From positions 1-7,998 of the forward strand of contig JABIPD010000055.1 in NCBI GenBank assembly GCA_018698735.1: a stretch of 7,998 nucleotides of DNA, written 5' to 3'. A program made the translations under genes and the position numbers. The notes under the pieces are model-generated. The model had not been told where the DNA came from and searched no databases. It saw nothing but the letters and a program-made list of their open reading frames with translations. Shown here in pieces: positions 6,074 through 7,998 of this stretch (position 1 is its first letter; each line of letters begins with the position of its first letter). Source of the stretch: Candidatus Jacksonbacteria bacterium. Lineage in GTDB: Bacteria > Patescibacteriota > Patescibacteriia > UBA9629 > GWA2-43-13.

Positions 6074-6092
6074 GCTTATGTAAGCCTTTTTT
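6074..6092 (+). terminator. Short palindrome with T6 tract
   Basis: GCTTATGTAAGC (6074-6085) is a perfect 12-bp palindrome followed by C and six T (6087-6092), directly after the main hairpin. It may be a back-up terminator; the short stem and tight loop make this weak. The T-tract also forms the outer edge of repeat B. Confidence 0.4.
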
Positions 6093-6257
6093 CGTCATTC
6101 AGCCGCGCCCCGTCCTTGTGACGGGGAGCCTGCATCAGGCGAAGAATCTCTGGTTTCTTTCACTAAAGGCAGAGATCCTTCGTCGACATGCAGTCTCCTC
6201 CCCAGTCACTCCGTCAAGTAGACTACGGACGGGGCAGGCTGGATGACGAGAAAAAAA
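6087..6257. repeat. Palindromic GC-rich repeat element B with imperfect inverted ends
   Basis: About 171 bp bounded by near-matching inverted ends of about 29 bp (6087-6115 and 6227-6256). The left end reads T6, CGTCATTCAGCC, then CGCCCCGTCC; the right end reads GGACGGGGC, AGGCTGGATGACGA, then A's. The interior is a chain of hairpins: CCCCGTC/GACGGGG (6108-6114 with 6120-6126), GCCTG/CAGGC (6128-6132 with 6136-6140), a 12-position stem with one mismatch (6141-6152 with 6170-6181), and TCCGT/ACGGA (6210-6214 with 6225-6229). CCCCAGTCACT (6200-6210) is the inverse of AGTGACTGGGG (5971-5981) in repeat A, so the two elements are related. No open frame of note. It could be a non-autonomous mobile palindrome. 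Confidence 0.65.
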
Positions 6258-6311
6258 CTATAAATCCCGGATCGTCCGCCATCTGCCAACTTGCGGAGGC
6301 TGTTGTTTTTA
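6258..6311. other. Rest of the gene-free block between the TraG operon and the 134-aa gene
   Basis: The interval 5839-6348 has no gene: repeat A, two terminator-like hairpins and repeat B fill most of it. What remains here is a GC-rich fragment with a small inverted repeat TCCGC/GCGGA (6275-6279 and 6293-6297), possibly a decayed third repeat. The sequence then turns AT-rich at the promoter. The short bridges 5987-6038 and 6093-6107 show nothing further. Confidence 0.4.
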
Positions 6312-6340
6312 TTGACTCAAATTTTCTGAAAACGTATAGT
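6312..6340 (+). promoter_or_regulatory. Near-consensus promoter, probably giving a leaderless mRNA
   Basis: TTGACT at 6312-6317 (5 of 6), a 17-bp spacer, and TATAGT at 6335-6340 (5 of 6). The ATG of the next gene is at 6349, only 8 bases past the -10, so the predicted start of transcription (about 6347-6348) falls on or one to two bases before the start codon. Confidence 0.85.
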
Positions 6341-6348
6341 AAAGTGTT

Positions 6349-6753
6349 ATGAAAAATAATTATACTCTCTCTGTTGGTGCATGGGGGTGTGCAGCAGGAA
6401 TAGCTTTAAGCCTTGTTTTTTACGGGCTTTTTTTAGTTGATACTACAGCGGTTGTGTACACTACTATAGCAGTAGATGCTGGACCTATAATAAAAACAAT
6501 CGCCCAAGAAACATTGCAAACAGAAGAAGGAAGTATTTCGGCGATTAAAATAGAAGAACTAAAAGAATGGGTATTGCGTCTGCCACTTTCAGGTATCAAA
6601 AAAGATAAAGACACCGTATTTGTTACTGTTTTTGATTCAGGATCGACGAAAGATAAAAGAATAGTACTTGGAGCAATAGGAGATTCCTATGCAGAAGTAA
6701 AACAAGGCTTGAAATTTGGAGACGTTGTTGCGTTAAAAGTGGAGAGGCGGTAG
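6349..6753 (+). CDS. Small membrane-anchored protein with HlyD/RND-adaptor-like C-terminus
   Basis: A 134-residue protein with one N-terminal membrane helix at about 9-30 (GIALSLVFYGLFLV), which is an anchor or an uncleaved signal; the rest is predicted outside the cytoplasm. Residues 88-128 (DTVFVTVFD through VLGAIGDSYAEVKQGLKFGDVVAL) resemble the membrane-proximal domain that ends periplasmic adaptor proteins of the MacA/HlyD type, where a 'vG..d...vEv..GLk.GD.Vv' pattern is usual. The lipoyl-like and coiled-coil hairpin domains of a real adaptor are absent, and no transporter gene is adjacent, so efflux function should not be assumed. It could be a stand-alone relic or a small scaffold. 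It has its own strong promoter with the ATG almost at the transcription start. A TAG stop is followed by a nested palindrome. Confidence 0.7.
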   Translation: MKNNYTLSVGAWGCAAGIALSLVFYGLFLVDTTAVVYTTIAVDAGPIIKTIAQETLQTEEGSISAIKIEELKEWVLRLPLSGIKKDKDTVFVTVFDSGSTKDKRIVLGAIGDSYAEVKQGLKFGDVVALKVERR

Positions 6754-6760
6754 TTAAGAC

Positions 6761-6832
6761 AAGACGTATGCAATACGTCTCTACAGCGCAAAAAAAAGGT
6801 AGTGCATTGTAGCGACGTATAGCATACGTCTT
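6761..6832. repeat. MITE-like nested palindrome
   Basis: A 72-bp element with 25-bp inverted ends (6761-6785 and 6808-6832) that match at 23 positions. Each arm is itself a palindrome: AGACGTAT-GCA-ATACGTCT at 6762-6780 and GACGTAT-AG-CATACGTC region at 6813-6830. The 22-bp centre has an A-run. It can fold as one long hairpin or as two small ones. It is non-coding and sits 7 bp after a stop codon. I recall similar AGACGTATGC repeats dispersed in other bacterial genomes, but the copy number here is unknown. Confidence 0.72.
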
Positions 6833-6848
6833 ATTGATTAGTTATTGT

Positions 6849-6877
6849 TTTACGTGTACACAAGAATACGATATACT
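6849..6877 (+). promoter_or_regulatory. Promoter of the LOG/DoxX-like operon
   Basis: A -35-like TTTACG (6849-6854, 4 of 6), a 17-bp spacer and TATACT (6872-6877, 5 of 6). The predicted start is about 6884, with an A/T-rich leader of about 34 nt and no Shine-Dalgarno before ATG 6918. Confidence 0.55.
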
Positions 6878-6917
6878 TATTGTGTATTTGTTCTAAAAAC
6901 ATATACAAAAAATAAAT

Positions 6918-7595
6918 ATGGCAAAGAAAAAAGCGAAACAAGATGCTAGAGACGCTCCAGGTTTTTCATGGCGAATTTTTCGTATAATGGCAGAGTTTGT
7001 TGATGGCTTTGAATTTTTAACAGACATGAAGCGAACCGTAACTTTTTTTGGTTCTGCACGAACATCTAAAACCTCTAAACATTATCAGCAGGCAGTAAGC
7101 CTGGCAGAACAGCTTTCGAAAGCCGGGTTTAATGTTATTACGGGTGGTGGCCCTGGAATTATGGAAGCTGCAAATAAAGGCGCCTCTAAAGGGAAAGGTG
7201 GGTCTGCAGGTTTAAATATTCAGCTTCCGTTCGAACAGCGGATGAACAAATACGTAAAGAGAGGATTGGGGTTTCATTATTTTTTTACCCGAAAAGTTAT
7301 TTTGTCGTATTCTGCTCAGGCGTATGTGTATTTTCCTGGTGGGTTTGGCACTCTCGACGAGTTTTTTGAGATAGTTACTCTTATACAAACAAAAAAAATG
7401 GACCCGATTCCTATTATCCTTATTGGTAAAGACTATTGGAACCCACTTATTGCTTGGATAAAAGAAACTGTTTTGTTGGATCATAAAGCGATAGATCCAG
7501 AAGACCTTAACTTTTTTATGGTTACCGATGATATAAAGAAAGCATTTAGAATTATAAAAAAATCGAAAGAGCGACCACCTCTTTTTAGTGAGTAA
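6918..7595 (+). CDS. LOG-family (TIGR00730) nucleoside-monophosphate phosphoribohydrolase
   Basis: A 225-residue cytoplasmic Rossmann-like enzyme of the LOG / former 'lysine decarboxylase' family. Members split N6-modified or plain AMP into free base and ribose 5-phosphate; in plants and some bacteria this activates cytokinins, while in many bacteria the true substrate is unknown. The sequence shows TVTFFGSAR (40-48), GGGPGIMEAANKGA (76-89), the conserved R125/K126 in FTRK, and the catalytic family motif PGGFGTLDE (140-148, E148). The residues needed for catalysis are present. A basic N-terminal extension (MAKKKAKQ, then APGFSWRIFRIMAEFVDGFEFL) precedes the core. The start is ATG 6918, which fits the extension; no ribosome site is visible. 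A DoxX-like gene follows after 2 bases. Family certain, substrate not. Confidence 0.93.
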   Translation: MAKKKAKQDARDAPGFSWRIFRIMAEFVDGFEFLTDMKRTVTFFGSARTSKTSKHYQQAVSLAEQLSKAGFNVITGGGPGIMEAANKGASKGKGGSAGLNIQLPFEQRMNKYVKRGLGFHYFFTRKVILSYSAQAYVYFPGGFGTLDEFFEIVTLIQTKKMDPIPIILIGKDYWNPLIAWIKETVLLDHKAIDPEDLNFFMVTDDIKKAFRIIKKSKERPPLFSE

Positions 7596-7597
7596 TT

Positions 7598-7948
7598 ATG
7601 TTAAGACTTATTTTTTTGCGGATTGGATTTTTTGTTGTATTTGGCTTCTTTGGAGTGATGGCCTTTTTGCAACCAGAAGTGTACATGTCGTTCGTACCAG
7701 AGTTTGCTGTTGGCCTAACAGGATTATCCCAAGAAAATTTATTGTTTATTGCAGGAGCCTTAGAAATCGCTGTTGCGCTTATGATGCTTATGTGGAGGTT
7801 TACGCGATTTGGGTTTAGTATTGCAGTCGTATTTTTAATAGCGATAGTTGGTTCGTCTCTTTCTTTAGAGCAATGGGATATAGCTGCTCGTGATTTTGGA
7901 TTATTAAGCGCATCGTTTTATGGGATGTGGAGAAGTTGGATGATTTAA
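7598..7948 (+). CDS. DoxX-like four-helix membrane protein
   Basis: A 116-residue integral membrane protein with four predicted helices at about 4-25, 47-66, 69-87 and 98-112. The pattern RIGFFVVFGFFGVMAFLQPEVYMSFVPEF, an acidic residue inside helix 2 (E56 in GALEIAVA) and a short last helix entered through ARDFGLL match the DoxX/DoxD-like superfamily. Length is usual for the smaller members. DoxX proteins are poorly understood; some act in thiosulfate:quinone oxidation or redox defence, and nothing here shows which. The ATG is 2 bases after the LOG stop, so translation is probably coupled; GTGAG nearby is at most a weak ribosome site. Confidence 0.8.
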   Translation: MLRLIFLRIGFFVVFGFFGVMAFLQPEVYMSFVPEFAVGLTGLSQENLLFIAGALEIAVALMMLMWRFTRFGFSIAVVFLIAIVGSSLSLEQWDIAARDFGLLSASFYGMWRSWMI

Positions 7949-7961
7949 ATTAAAAAATAAT

Positions 7962-7998
7962 ATGGATAAAAATCAGCTTGAAAAAAAGATAGCAGATG
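7962..7998 (+). CDS. Start of a further gene, truncated by the window end
   Basis: ATG 7962 opens a frame (MDKNQLEKKIAD) that runs off the window after 12 codons. It lies 13 bases after the DoxX-like stop with no terminator between, so it probably belongs to the same operon. The start is hydrophilic and helical; the product cannot be named. Confidence 0.5.
   Translation, partial: MDKNQLEKKIAD

Noticed and set aside
5839..6348. CRISPR array or tRNA cluster in the palindrome-rich block
   Set aside because: No regularly spaced direct repeats and no cloverleaf or T-loop sequence; the structures are inverted repeats of different types.
7588..7818. 76-codon frame overlapping the DoxX-like gene
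   Set aside because: Shadow frame; the overlapping frame encodes a coherent four-helix membrane protein.

Overview
The window looks like a chromosomal segment of a Candidate Phyla Radiation bacterium (Patescibacteria, most likely Parcubacteria-like). The evidence is the gene set: a sigma-region-4 protein fused to HARE-type winged helices, a membrane protein / TraG-like ATPase / 128-residue cassette typical of these genomes, and a CxxC-x17-CxxC zinc ribbon. The start codons also mostly lack Shine-Dalgarno sequences. This placement is inference from remembered families, not from a search. UGA works as a stop at 5453-5455, so the code appears standard and not the UGA=Gly code of Gracilibacteria/Absconditabacteria.

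Layout. 1-605: 3' two-thirds of a zinc-finger-less DnaJ co-chaperone. 606-942: intergenic, containing a promoter, a compact structured RNA of about 140 nt ending in an intrinsic terminator, and a near-consensus promoter for the next gene. 943-2082: DNA-binding protein with sigma-70 region 4 and a HARE-HTH, followed by a bidirectional terminator. 2120-2256: extended -10 promoter and a leader with a terminator-like hairpin. 2257-5838: a tightly packed three-gene operon (1-nt gap, then a 4-nt overlap) encoding a one-TM membrane protein, a TraG/VirD4/HerA-like P-loop ATPase with a zinc ribbon and a low-complexity tail, and a small conserved-looking protein. 5839-6311: a gene-free, GC-rich block of palindromic repeats around a strong terminator. 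6349-6753: a small membrane-anchored protein, probably from a leaderless mRNA, resembling the membrane-proximal domain of RND/HlyD adaptors. 6761-6832: a MITE-like nested palindrome. 6918-7948: a LOG-family nucleotide phosphoribohydrolase and a DoxX-like membrane protein in one operon. 7962-7998: start of a further gene.

How the parts fit. The three-gene operon is the main system: the membrane protein and ATPase look like two halves of a polypeptide that is a single chain in related conjugative ATPases, and they probably form a DNA-transfer or DNA-pumping machine at the membrane with the 128-residue protein as accessory. The item most likely to be undescribed is the RNA at about 647-787. It has a closing helix, two inner stem-loops and a terminator hairpin whose CCCC loop is complementary to a GGGG loop upstream (a predicted kissing interaction), and it carries its own promoter. 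I could not assign it to any RNA family I know.
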